Shown here one piece after another: positions 1-8,224 of a stretch of DNA of 64,000 nt (the stretch's first letter is position 1; each line of letters begins with the position of its first letter). Where the stretch lies: contig CANSAE010000001.1 in the NCBI GenBank assembly GCA_947644595.1, positions 319,605 to 383,604 on the forward strand, written 5' to 3'. The notes under the pieces are model-generated. The model was given only the letters and a program-made list of their open reading frames with translations. It was not told where the DNA came from and did no database searches. Both the position numbers and the translations under genes were made by a program. The stretch is from an uncultured Clostridia bacterium. GTDB lineage: Bacteria > Bacillota > Clostridia > Oscillospirales > Oscillospiraceae.

Positions 1-220
1 AAAATGCTACAACGGCAAAGCCTTCTTTGGCATAAAAATCCCTGTTACGGACCTTTGGGCGCATCAGGAGCAGAGACAACACCGCAGCTAACAGCATCGT
101 TACTACAAAGTGCCCGATGGTTTCTCCATGATATAAAGATACCAGCAAAGGAAGCAGCAGCAGCGCTGCTTCCAGGGCCACGACCCTTCCCAATATCTGA
201 GAGATCAAACGATAATTCAT
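1..220 (-). CDS. trkH: TrkH-family potassium uptake channel subunit, N-terminal fragment
   Basis: The first 73 residues of a membrane protein are present and the frame runs off the window edge. It starts at the ATG at 220, 6 bases beyond the trkA stop, with a GAGGGG-type ribosome binding site that overlaps the end of trkA. Two hydrophobic helices are visible, followed by RDFYAKEGFAV, which resembles the segment before the first pore loop in TrkH/KtrB proteins. In this family the protein forms the membrane channel for potassium uptake, gated by the cytoplasmic TrkA ring. Family assignment rests on this short stretch plus the tight coupling to trkA. Confidence 0.8.
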   Translation of the reverse strand, partial: MNYRLISQILGRVVALEAALLLLPLLVSLYHGETIGHFVVTMLLAAVLSLLLMRPKVRNRDFYAKEGFAVVAF

Positions 221-226
221 TCCGCC

Positions 227-1585
227 TTACCCCTCGAAAATATCACCGATTTGTCCTACATCGTGACTGGTGGTGGTAACAATCACGTCATCTCCTGGGC
301 AAATCGTGTCGTTGCCGCCGGGGATGAGGCACTTTCCATCCCGAAGGATCGCGGAAATCTGCACATCCTTACGGATACGCATGTCCTTAATAGGTGTGCC
401 CGTTTGTGCAACGGCACCGCCTACCTTGAATTGGATGGCTTCCACCTTGCCGTCATTGAGCAGATACAGCGTCTCCATCGTGCTGCTCTTGGTATTCTCC
501 ATCGCCCGAACATAGTGCACGATGCGCTGGACTGTCACGCTGGAGGGTTGGACTGTCACATCAATACCGGTTTTCTCCAACACAGTGCCGAAGTGCGTCT
601 CATTCACTTTAGCAATAACAACACCGCGGCAAGCAGTCTTTGCATACACAGAGGTAATGATGTTGCTCTCATCCATTCCCGTCAGTGCAATGACTGCATC
701 CGCTTCCGAAAGTCCCTCTTCCATGAGCAGGTCCGGCTTGGTGCCGTCTCCGCAAATAACCGTGGCTTTTCCGAGAAGATTTTTCATGGCCAGGCACTTT
801 TCCCGGTCTTTTTCGATGATCTTTACGTGCATTCCCATATCCAAAAGCTGCCGGGTCAGATACACGGTGATTTTCCCCGCACCGATAATCATCACGTTTT
901 TTACCCGGTCTTTTTTCATGCCAATCGCCTGAAAAAACTTACTTTGCTCCACCGGGCTTCCCACAACGCTGATCTTGTCCCCTTTTTGCAGTGCAAAATC
1001 ACCGCTGGGAATCATGGCTTGGCCTGCGCGCTCTACCACGCTCACCAGAATCTTTGCTTTATAGGTAGGATGGATCTCCGCCACGGTCATGCCGCACAGA
1101 GGGCTGGATTCCGGGATCCGCAGCTCCACCAATTCTGCTCTGCCTTTTGCAAAGGGCTCCATTTTATTCGCTGACGGGAATCGCAGAACACGGGAAATTT
1201 CCTCCGCCGTAGCCTGTTCCGGGTTGATAGACATGGAAAGCCCCAATTCATCCCGCAGGAAAACCACCTGCTTCGTATATTCGGGATTGCGGACCCGAGC
1301 AATGGTATGAGGCACACCCAGCTTTTTCGCCACAATACAGCACAGAATATTCACTTCGTCCATATTGGTCGCAGCAATCAAAAGATTTGCATGCGCCACT
1401 CCCGCAGACTGCTGGATCTCAAAGCTGGCGCCGTTTCCCATCAAAGCAAAAACGTCCAAATTGGAACTGACAAATTCGATCCGCTCCGCTTTCGCATCAA
1501 TGACTGTCACATCGTGATTCTCAATAGACAATTGCCGGGCCAAGGTATACCCAACTTTTCCCGCGCCTACAATAACTACGTTCAT
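227..1585 (-). CDS. trkA: Trk system potassium uptake regulatory protein TrkA
   Basis: A 452-residue cytoplasmic protein with two tandem RCK units. Each opens with a Rossmann nucleotide-binding motif: VIVGAGKVGYTLARQL at the N-terminus and IIGAGKITVYLTRQLL near the middle. Each is followed by a TrkA-C-like beta-rich segment. The length is usual for two-domain TrkA. In the family it binds NAD(H) or ATP and gates the TrkH channel. The reading frame is open further upstream, but the ATG at 1585 has AAGGAG eight bases before it and begins exactly at the Rossmann strand, so that start was chosen. It lies directly before trkH and 10 bases after the AEC gene, so one operon is likely. Confidence 0.95.
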   Translation of the reverse strand: MNVVIVGAGKVGYTLARQLSIENHDVTVIDAKAERIEFVSSNLDVFALMGNGASFEIQQSAGVAHANLLIAATNMDEVNILCCIVAKKLGVPHTIARVRNPEYTKQVVFLRDELGLSMSINPEQATAEEISRVLRFPSANKMEPFAKGRAELVELRIPESSPLCGMTVAEIHPTYKAKILVSVVERAGQAMIPSGDFALQKGDKISVVGSPVEQSKFFQAIGMKKDRVKNVMIIGAGKITVYLTRQLLDMGMHVKIIEKDREKCLAMKNLLGKATVICGDGTKPDLLMEEGLSEADAVIALTGMDESNIITSVYAKTACRGVVIAKVNETHFGTVLEKTGIDVTVQPSSVTVQRIVHYVRAMENTKSSTMETLYLLNDGKVEAIQFKVGGAVAQTGTPIKDMRIRKDVQISAILRDGKCLIPGGNDTICPGDDVIVTTTSHDVGQIGDIFEG

Positions 1586-1595
1586 TTTCTTCTCC

Positions 1596-2510
1596 TTATA
1601 GCAACAGCCAGATGATGAACGGAATGGTAACCATGGATAAAACCGTACTGATGAATATTCCTTTGGAGGCCATACTGTCATCCCGGTCATGCTGAATGCA
1701 TAAAACCGTCAGAACCATGGCCGCAGGCGTCGCGGCCTCAATGGTGATAATCCCCACGATCACCTCATTGGTCACAAACAGAGACAGCAGAAAATATATG
1801 ACAATAGGCGAAACGATCAGTCGGATAAAGCTGACCACATAGATGCGCCAATCGCTGAGCGCATCCTTAATGGGAATCGCGCCCAAGGATGTACCAATGA
1901 TAAGCATAGACATGGGGATCGTGCCGCCTGCCAGCATGTCCACCGTGTCCTCCACGACCTTAGGAAACGGAATGCGGAACATAAAAATCACCGCGCCCAG
2001 TAATGTAACTACCAGCGGTGCCGTAATCATCTCCCGAACTGGTATTTTCACACCGGACGTTCCGCCGCACAAAGAAATAGTCCCAAGAGAGTACAGCATA
2101 ATATTGAACGGGATTCCCGACAGGGATGCATAGAACACAGCTTCCGCCCCATATACAGTTTCCACGATGGGAAACCCCACAAAGGCGGTGTTCATATATG
2201 TCACCAGGCATAAAATCACGCCTTGATTCTCTTTCGGGACCCGCAGGACCTTTGCGGTCAGAAAACCAAGCGCCCACGCCACCACCATGGCAAACAGGAA
2301 CAAAACCACGATATAGAAAATTTCTCCGTTGCTCATAGTCGGCTCTACATTGATGACAGAATTTAAAATCGTAGCGCACAAAAATACGTTCATCATCACG
2401 GAACTGACGTTTTTGTTAAACTCCGGCCCTGTGATTTTTAGCTTGAAGCAGAAGTAGCCGATGAACATCAGCGCCACCAGCATCACCATTTTCAGGATCA
2501 CATCTGACAT
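1596..2510 (-). CDS. AEC-family transporter (auxin efflux carrier fold)
   Basis: A 304-residue protein made almost entirely of hydrophobic helices (about ten), starting MSDVILKMVMLVALMFIGY, which is a typical opening for AEC (TC 2.A.69) permeases. The C-terminal half carries TIEAATPAAMVLTVL, resembling the conserved discontinuous-helix region of the family. Bacterial members export or exchange small organic acids such as malate; the substrate here cannot be read from sequence. It sits between mgtE (23 bases upstream) and trkA (10 bases downstream) on the same strand, so it is probably co-transcribed with ion transport genes, though a functional link is only inference. Confidence 0.85.
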   Translation of the reverse strand: MSDVILKMVMLVALMFIGYFCFKLKITGPEFNKNVSSVMMNVFLCATILNSVINVEPTMSNGEIFYIVVLFLFAMVVAWALGFLTAKVLRVPKENQGVILCLVTYMNTAFVGFPIVETVYGAEAVFYASLSGIPFNIMLYSLGTISLCGGTSGVKIPVREMITAPLVVTLLGAVIFMFRIPFPKVVEDTVDMLAGGTIPMSMLIIGTSLGAIPIKDALSDWRIYVVSFIRLIVSPIVIYFLLSLFVTNEVIVGIITIEAATPAAMVLTVLCIQHDRDDSMASKGIFISTVLSMVTIPFIIWLLL

Positions 2511-2533
2511 GTTATGTAAACTTTCCTTTCTTT

Positions 2534-3928
2534 CTAAATACGCAGGACCAGCCGCGCAAACTGAAAATAAACCAACAGCGAAACAGTGTCCGTCAATGTG
2601 GAGATCAGAGGTGCTGCCATAACAGCCGGGTCTACTCCGATTTTTTCTGCCAACAGCGGTAAGGTGCTTCCTACAATCTTAGAAAAGACTACCACCAGCA
2701 CCAGAGTCAAGCAAATCGTCAGCGCTACCGGGACCGTCACCGCCGGATTATGCAGCAGCCATTGGTCCACCACCAGCAGCTTCATAAAATTCACCACCGC
2801 CAATGTCACGCCGCAAAGAACCGCTACCCGAAGCTCTCTCCAAATAACCTTCAGCACATCCGATGGTTCCGTTTCTCCAAGGGAAAGACTTCGGATGACT
2901 GCTGTAGATGCCTGACTGCCGGAATTTCCGCCAGTACCCATGAGCATGGGGATATAAGCCGTCAAAACCGCCTGTACCGCCAGGGCATCTTCATAATGGG
3001 TCAGTACCATTTGTGTCAAAGTCGCTGACAGCATCAAAAATAACAGCCATGGTATACGGCTCTTCCATATTTCGATGACCCGCGACCGGGCATAGGGCGT
3101 ATCCGTGGGTACAATACCGGCCATCTTTTCAATGTCCTCTGTGTTCTCCGCTTCGATAACGTCAATGATATCATCAACGGTAATGATGCCCACCAGGCGG
3201 TTTTCCTTATCCACCACAGGAACGGCCAGCAAATCGTAATCGGAAATCAGGTCCGCCACGTCCTCTTGGTCCTCGGTCGTGCGGGTATAAATGACCTTTG
3301 TATCCATGATGTCGGAAATGACATCCTCATCGTCGTGCAAGAGCAAGTCCTTTACCGTCACAACGCCCTCCAGCATTCGGTCCGCGCTGGTCACATAGCA
3401 AACATAAATCGTTTCCTTATCCTCGCCAATCCGACGAATACGGGCAATCGACTCCCGAACATTCATATACTTTTTCAGGTCGATAAATTCCGCCGTCATA
3501 ATGCTGCCGGCAGAATTTTCCGGATACTTCAAATATTGGTTGATGAGCGTCCGGGTCTCCGGCGTGGCGGCACGCATCACGCGCTTGACCACATTGGCAG
3601 GCAGTTCCTCCATCAGGTCTACCGCGTCATCCACATACATTTCTTCAATAATTGCGCCAAGCTGAGAATCGGAAATAGAGTTGATGATCAGTTCCTGCTC
3701 CGGTGCTTCCAGTTCCGCAAAAACCTCCGCCCCCTGCTCTTTTGAAAGCAGCAGGTACACCAGCACCATTTTCTGTTCGCTTTCTTCCCGCAATTCCGTA
3801 AGAAATTGCGCAATATCAAAACTGTTCATCTCCGCCAGCAAAGTTCGGAGCCCGGTAGGCCGCTTTTCTGCCAGCATCGCCTGCATTTGTGCGCACAGCG
3901 CATCGTACTCATAGCTCTGATTGGTCAT
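2534..3928 (-). CDS. mgtE: Magnesium transporter MgtE
   Basis: A 464-residue protein with the standard MgtE order: an acidic helical N-domain (about 25-130), two CBS domains (about 135-260), then five membrane helices (about 285-460). The membrane part includes the family signature MLMGTGGNSGSQASTAVIR, which lines the magnesium pore. The N and CBS domains sense cytoplasmic magnesium and close the channel. The ATG at 3928 follows GGAGGGACCCGGG. A good promoter lies 40-70 bases upstream. First gene of the likely mgtE-AEC-trkA-trkH operon. Confidence 0.96.
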   Translation of the reverse strand: MTNQSYEYDALCAQMQAMLAEKRPTGLRTLLAEMNSFDIAQFLTELREESEQKMVLVYLLLSKEQGAEVFAELEAPEQELIINSISDSQLGAIIEEMYVDDAVDLMEELPANVVKRVMRAATPETRTLINQYLKYPENSAGSIMTAEFIDLKKYMNVRESIARIRRIGEDKETIYVCYVTSADRMLEGVVTVKDLLLHDDEDVISDIMDTKVIYTRTTEDQEDVADLISDYDLLAVPVVDKENRLVGIITVDDIIDVIEAENTEDIEKMAGIVPTDTPYARSRVIEIWKSRIPWLLFLMLSATLTQMVLTHYEDALAVQAVLTAYIPMLMGTGGNSGSQASTAVIRSLSLGETEPSDVLKVIWRELRVAVLCGVTLAVVNFMKLLVVDQWLLHNPAVTVPVALTICLTLVLVVVFSKIVGSTLPLLAEKIGVDPAVMAAPLISTLTDTVSLLVYFQFARLVLRI

Positions 3929-3968
3929 TCCCGGGTCCCTCCTTCCGCAACAGTTCCTATAACGATTT

Positions 3969-3997
3969 ATTTTACCACTTTATCCCGCAATGTACAA
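3969..3997 (-). promoter_or_regulatory. Promoter of the mgtE operon
   Basis: Reading the minus strand, TTGTAC (3997-3992) and TAAAAT (3974-3969) are separated by 17 bases. The -10 box lies about 40 bases before the mgtE start. No magnesium-sensing leader fits in this short 5' region. Confidence 0.7.
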
Positions 3998-4021
3998 CAA
4001 AAAAATATCCCCTTTCCAGTG

Positions 4022-4055
4022 AAAAAGCCCTCTGCCAAAAGGCAGAAGGCTTTTT
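4022..4055. terminator. Intrinsic terminator after the spoIIE operon
   Basis: AAAAAGCC(C)TCTGCC, a four-base loop AAAA, then GGCAGA(A)GGCTTTTT. The stem has T-runs on both sides. It lies 25 bases beyond the stop of the small gene that follows spoIIE and would stop its transcription before the mgtE promoter. Confidence 0.85.
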
Positions 4056-4079
4056 ATGCTCCATTCCCAGTTCAAATAC

Positions 4080-4460
4080 TTATATAAGACCAAACAGATG
4101 CATCATCATCCAGCCGCAGCCGAGAATTCCCGCACCCAAGCCTGCGTATCCCCATGCCGGGAAGCGATGGAAACGATGCCATCCACGGGTATTTTCCACA
4201 TATCCATTGGCCGCTGCCTGGGCTTGACGCAAAAGTTCCTTTTCTCCAATCCCTTGTCCGGACAAAAAATCATCCCGTACAATGAAGATCGCCTGTTCAA
4301 AAATTTCCGGGTCCGGCGATTTGACTATGATCACTTTTCGTGAAAGGCCCTTTAACACGTCGCCTGCCTCCTGTCTTTTGGTGTAGTGCTTCCAGTTTAA
4401 CCGAAATCTGACGGAGTTATACAGACGATATCCTTTCGTTTTTTCCGGCAATCCCATCAT
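4080..4460 (-). CDS. Conserved-looking hypothetical protein, translationally coupled to spoIIE
   Basis: A 126-residue protein (125 if the second ATG is used). Its ATG overlaps the spoIIE stop as ATGA, so translation is probably coupled. The N-terminal half is basic and contains the beta-strand-like KVIIVKSPDPEIFEQAIFIV. The C-terminus is a Gly- and aromatic-rich hydrophobic stretch (about 100-125) that could be a membrane segment. I do not recognise a named domain. Position as the last gene of a spoIIE operon suggests, but does not show, a sporulation-related role. Confidence 0.7.
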   Translation of the reverse strand: MMGLPEKTKGYRLYNSVRFRLNWKHYTKRQEAGDVLKGLSRKVIIVKSPDPEIFEQAIFIVRDDFLSGQGIGEKELLRQAQAAANGYVENTRGWHRFHRFPAWGYAGLGAGILGCGWMMMHLFGLI

Positions 4461-6778
4461 GCCCGTTCCTCCAGTCGAACCGCAAGCACCGTCATATCAT
4501 CGCTCTGCTCCCCCTCTTTCTGCACTGATAGGAGCACTTGCCGGGCCAGATCCTTCATATCTGCTTGGGCGTTGGCATCAATGAGTTCTTTCATTTCTTC
4601 ATCGGTCTTACCCGCTGTAACGCCATCGCTGGCAATCACCGCGATATTCCCGGGGCGGAGCATCATCCGAACCACATCCGGTGCATTTTGTTCGCCGGAA
4701 CCCATGCCCGCACAGAGGTTGTCACATTTGATCTTGCGGATACCGTGAGAAGTTTTCACATAAGAGGGCGCGGCGCCGTACTTATAAAAACATGCCTCCC
4801 CGGAAAACAGGTCCACACACATCAGGTCGATGGTCGCATACCCCCAGCTCTCCCGATTTTTCAGGAGCATCACAGAATTCAAAATCTTCATTGCCGCTGA
4901 CGGTGATACTCCGCTGCGTAAAAATTTTTCCAGCAGGTCCACAACAACGGTGCTTTCCTTTGCTGCGTCTGTGCCAGTCCCCAATCCGTCAGACAATATT
5001 ACGCACAGTTCCCCGCTGTCCGTCTTAAAATAACGGCCTTTGTCGCCGTTCACCCGCTCTCCCTTTTTCTTCATAGCAGCAATCCCAACGGTAACCGCCA
5101 GCGGTTCCGCTTCCAGCAGCAACAATCTTCCCTTAGCCGGATGCGCTTCCTCCGGGCGGCACAAACGAACCCCCAAAACTTCCGAAAGCCGATCCAGATA
5201 ATCCGGCATGGACGTCAACGCCGACAAGCGTCCGCTTTCTATGGTGATGCGCATACGGCCGGCACCATCCCGGAACACTGCCGTATCCGCCGGAATATCC
5301 AGTGAATTCAAATAACGGATGATCCGCCGTTCTGCCAGCGGGTCGGGCCCATAGGGTCCTCCGATTTCCTGAGAGACTTCACAAAGAATGCTGGAAAAGT
5401 CCGCATACTGGTCCAAAACAGCCTTGGTATTTTCATCCAGACGCATTTTCATCACTTTTCGATAGGCATTTCGCCGCAGTTCCTCATTGACCGCCGTCAC
5501 AAAAGCTGCCGGATGGCTGCACTGCGCACGGAAATAATCCGGGAAATCCTCTTCTTCCAGCTTGCCGCGGCTGCACATTTTCTCCGTAGCATCATTGAGC
5601 ACATTTAAGGTGTCTATGTAATTTTTCGTCCAGCACTCATTTTTTCGCTTGCACTTCACGCATACACGGTCTGCCGCCCGGTCAAATACCGTAGAAATAT
5701 CATTGTCGTTTGTTTCGTCCTCTGCCGCAGATCTTACGGTATCACACAGAGAAGAAAATGCGGAACCCATTCCGTAGATACGGCCCGCCGTATAACGGCG
5801 CAGCCCCATGTCCCCGCATCCGGTCACCGTGCTTTTGAACAGGATGTTCAGTTTTCCCAATGCGCTTCGGGGAATCAGCAAAAACAGCACCGATGCGATA
5901 AACACCTCATACATGGACTCGATCCGGCTTCCCGTCGTCCATGCGCAAATCACGGCCAAAGTATTCGCCGCGAGGTAACTCAGCAAAAATACCAACCGCC
6001 CATGCTTGGAAAATACACCGGACACCACCCCGGAAAGTGCATATGCCATTGTGTAGAAGGGCGACATTGTGATGGTCGCGTCTATTGCGATTCCCATTGC
6101 CGTCCCCACTGCGCAGCCGGAAAACATCCCGGCAGTATACGCCGCCAGCATAATAATCATGCAGCAGCCAATACGCCCTGCCGAAATAAACCCCAATATT
6201 GTCACCCTGGAAAGGGACATCATCAAGCAGGACAGCAAAATTACCCAAGCAATATTCCGCCGGGTCTCACTGCGTTCTGTTATGCGTTCCTCATTGGACA
6301 ACGCCTCGGTGAAGAAATAGGTGCAGCCCCCTGCCAGAACAACCTCCAAAAACAGGCGTGCCGCTACAGGAATCGTCTGGCGGCTGATGGAAATGTTCCC
6401 CAACAATGCCGTTATCATCGCAATTACCGCTGTCACAACAGGCATAAACGCCGGTTTGCGGTACAGTGTCAACTCCTGAAAGGCAAAGGATGCCGTATAC
6501 ACCAGCACACAACAAGCCAAATACTTGATTCCCCAGTCCAAGCCGCCCAACAGTACATATCCCAAGCAGGCACCGAACAATGCCGCAACACCGCCCAGTC
6601 CCGGCCCGGCAGCAGCCGCCATGGCAGCGCCAAACGGTGAAGTATCCCCAATCATACGAGCGCCGGACATGGCAAAGCCAAGAGCGAAATACAACGCCGC
6701 GCCGACCGCCTTCTTTTGGGTTTCCTCATTTGTGTTTGGTTGCCGCAGCATGATTGCCTGCTTGATCTTGTCTGCCAT
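4457..6778 (-). CDS. spoIIE: Stage II sporulation protein E (PP2C phosphatase)
   Basis: A 773-residue protein. The N-terminal third is strongly hydrophobic with about ten membrane helices, followed by a cytoplasmic linker and a C-terminal PP2C domain. The phosphatase motifs visible are LSDGLGTGTDAAKES, VIASDGVTAG and SDDMTVLAVRL, which carry the metal-binding aspartates. In the family SpoIIE sits at the polar septum and dephosphorylates SpoIIAA to release sigma F in the forespore. The frame is open further upstream, but the ATG at 6778 has GGAGG nine bases before it and was chosen. A perfect 24-bp palindrome lies 30 bases upstream. Confidence 0.95.
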   Translation of the reverse strand: MADKIKQAIMLRQPNTNEETQKKAVGAALYFALGFAMSGARMIGDTSPFGAAMAAAAGPGLGGVAALFGACLGYVLLGGLDWGIKYLACCVLVYTASFAFQELTLYRKPAFMPVVTAVIAMITALLGNISISRQTIPVAARLFLEVVLAGGCTYFFTEALSNEERITERSETRRNIAWVILLSCLMMSLSRVTILGFISAGRIGCCMIIMLAAYTAGMFSGCAVGTAMGIAIDATITMSPFYTMAYALSGVVSGVFSKHGRLVFLLSYLAANTLAVICAWTTGSRIESMYEVFIASVLFLLIPRSALGKLNILFKSTVTGCGDMGLRRYTAGRIYGMGSAFSSLCDTVRSAAEDETNDNDISTVFDRAADRVCVKCKRKNECWTKNYIDTLNVLNDATEKMCSRGKLEEEDFPDYFRAQCSHPAAFVTAVNEELRRNAYRKVMKMRLDENTKAVLDQYADFSSILCEVSQEIGGPYGPDPLAERRIIRYLNSLDIPADTAVFRDGAGRMRITIESGRLSALTSMPDYLDRLSEVLGVRLCRPEEAHPAKGRLLLLEAEPLAVTVGIAAMKKKGERVNGDKGRYFKTDSGELCVILSDGLGTGTDAAKESTVVVDLLEKFLRSGVSPSAAMKILNSVMLLKNRESWGYATIDLMCVDLFSGEACFYKYGAAPSYVKTSHGIRKIKCDNLCAGMGSGEQNAPDVVRMMLRPGNIAVIASDGVTAGKTDEEMKELIDANAQADMKDLARQVLLSVQKEGEQSDDMTVLAVRLEERA

Positions 6779-6807
6779 TGTCTTGTCCTCCGATGGTCCA
6801 AATCTTG

Positions 6808-6831
6808 TTAACATAATTATAATTATGTTAA
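6808..6831. promoter_or_regulatory. 24-bp perfect palindrome upstream of spoIIE
   Basis: The 20-base core AACATAATTATAATTATGTT is its own reverse complement and extends by TT/AA on each side. On the minus strand it contains a perfect TATAAT. It could be an operator over the spoIIE -10 region, or just an AT-rich promoter element. No good -35 box lies 17 bases upstream of that TATAAT. Confidence 0.5.
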
Positions 6832-6904
6832 TCAAAAAAGTCCGTCGGAACTTGCGGGCGGATCATAGAATTTCCGGCATGGAAATGACGAATTCGAAAA
6901 AAGC

Positions 6905-6941
6905 GAAACAGGGCTTGTTCTCCCGGAACAAACCCTGTTTC
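6905..6941 (-). terminator. Intrinsic terminator after hup
   Basis: GAAACAGGG-C-TTGTTC pairs with GAACAA-A-CCCTGTTTC around a short loop, with one mismatch. On the minus strand it is followed by GCTTTTTTC. It lies 26 bases after the hup stop and separates hup from spoIIE. Confidence 0.85.
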
Positions 6942-6966
6942 TAAAGACGTCTTTTTCTCTCTTTAA

Positions 6967-7242
6967 TTACTTTGCCACAGCGTCCTTCAGGCCTTTGCCA
7001 GCCTTAAAAACGGGAACGCGGGCTGCGGGGATCTTGACGGCCTCACCGGTTCTGGGGTTCTTACCGGTGCGCGCGGCACGCTCTTTCACTTCAAAGGTGC
7101 CAAAGCCGACCAAGGCAACCTTATCGCCAGCCTTCAGCGCCTCTTCAACACTCTCCAGCATCGCCGCGACAGCCTTTTCTGCATCCTTCTTAGACAGTTC
7201 TGCCTTCTCCGCTACAGAAGCGACGAGTTCGGTCTTGTTCAT
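6967..7242 (-). CDS. hup: HU-family DNA-binding protein
   Basis: A 91-residue protein of normal HU length. It shows the two N-terminal helices ([20 protein letters not shown]), the [21 protein letters not shown] signature of the beta-arm and the C-terminal [13 protein letters not shown] homodimers bend and compact DNA. The ATG at 7242 was preferred to an upstream one because AGGAGG lies nine bases before it. It follows mazG by 56 bases on the same strand without a clear terminator between, so read-through from the mazG promoter is likely. Confidence 0.97.
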   Translation of the reverse strand: MNKTELVASVAEKAELSKKDAEKAVAAMLESVEEALKAGDKVALVGFGTFEVKERAARTGKNPRTGEAVKIPAARVPVFKAGKGLKDAVAK

Positions 7243-7298
7243 GCCTAATTTCCTCCTAAAGTTCAAATTCTTTCTATCATAAACCGCAGCAAAACGGT

Positions 7299-8132
7299 TT
7301 ATTCCTTTTCCAGGGAGTTAAAATACTCCAATTTGTCGTATACCGGGGTTTTCCCCTCCAGCGTCTGCCGGGCCTTTTGATGCAAAAGCTCCAATTGACC
7401 CAAAGTCATGTCCTCCATACGCTTTCCCTGTTTGGCTGCTTCTGACTCAATGAAGGCAAATCGGCGCATGGATTTCTCACAAGCCTGATGGACCGCCGCT
7501 TCCGGATCGATCCCGCACATACGGGCCACATCTACCGCAGCAAAAATCAGGTCACCCAGCTCTTCCACCATGTTTTCCCAGTCCTGATGGTCGATTCCTT
7601 CCCGCAATTCCCGGGCCTCTTCCTCCACCTTTTCCAGTGCGTCATGGACATCGGGCCAATCAAAGCCCACCTTTGCGGCCTTTTTCTGGATCTTTTCCGC
7701 CCGCCAGAGCGCCGGGAGCGCCTTCGCAACAGACTGCATCGCTGATGCCGTTGTCTCCTCTCCCCGCTCATCCCGTTTGAGCTGCTCCCAATCCTTATCG
7801 GTCTGTTCCCCAAACAGATTCGGATGACGGTACACCAGCTTTTTACAAGCAACATCCGCCACATCATTTAACGTGAAACGTCCGGCCTCCGCCTCAATAT
7901 CTGAGTGAAACAGCACCTGCATCAGTACATCGCCCAATTCTTCCTTCATATGGGCGGTATCCCCGTCATCAATGGTTTCACACAATTCGTAGGCTTCCTC
8001 CAGCAGATTGCGCCGGATGCTCTCGTGGGTCTGTACCCGGTCCCAGGGGCAGCCCTCCGCTGACCGCAGAAAAGAGATGAGGGACACGAAGTCAGACAAG
8101 TCATACTGTTCTTTTGGCGTAAACCGTTCCAT
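7299..8132 (-). CDS. mazG: Nucleoside triphosphate pyrophosphohydrolase MazG
   Basis: A 277-residue protein with two MazG domains. The first (about 10-115) has the [23 protein letters not shown] start and the ExxE...ExxD metal site in [13 protein letters not shown]. The second (about 150-260) repeats it as [15 protein letters not shown]. The family hydrolyses NTPs to NMP and pyrophosphate, clearing damaged nucleotides and affecting ppGpp responses. The start at 8132 has GAGGGA before it. A promoter with a 17-base spacer lies 36 bases upstream. Confidence 0.95.
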   Translation of the reverse strand: MERFTPKEQYDLSDFVSLISFLRSAEGCPWDRVQTHESIRRNLLEEAYELCETIDDGDTAHMKEELGDVLMQVLFHSDIEAEAGRFTLNDVADVACKKLVYRHPNLFGEQTDKDWEQLKRDERGEETTASAMQSVAKALPALWRAEKIQKKAAKVGFDWPDVHDALEKVEEEARELREGIDHQDWENMVEELGDLIFAAVDVARMCGIDPEAAVHQACEKSMRRFAFIESEAAKQGKRMEDMTLGQLELLHQKARQTLEGKTPVYDKLEYFNSLEKE

Positions 8133-8167
8133 GGCAATCCCTCGCGCTGAAAATCACGACAGATATG

Positions 8168-8196
8168 GTTATATCATTTTGCACCGGAAAAGTCAA
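8168..8196 (-). promoter_or_regulatory. Promoter of mazG-hup
   Basis: On the minus strand TTGACT (8196-8191) and TATAAC (8173-8168) are 17 bases apart. Confidence 0.75.
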
Positions 8197-8224
8197 TAAA
8201 AAACCTTGGATTCTATCGAAAAAA

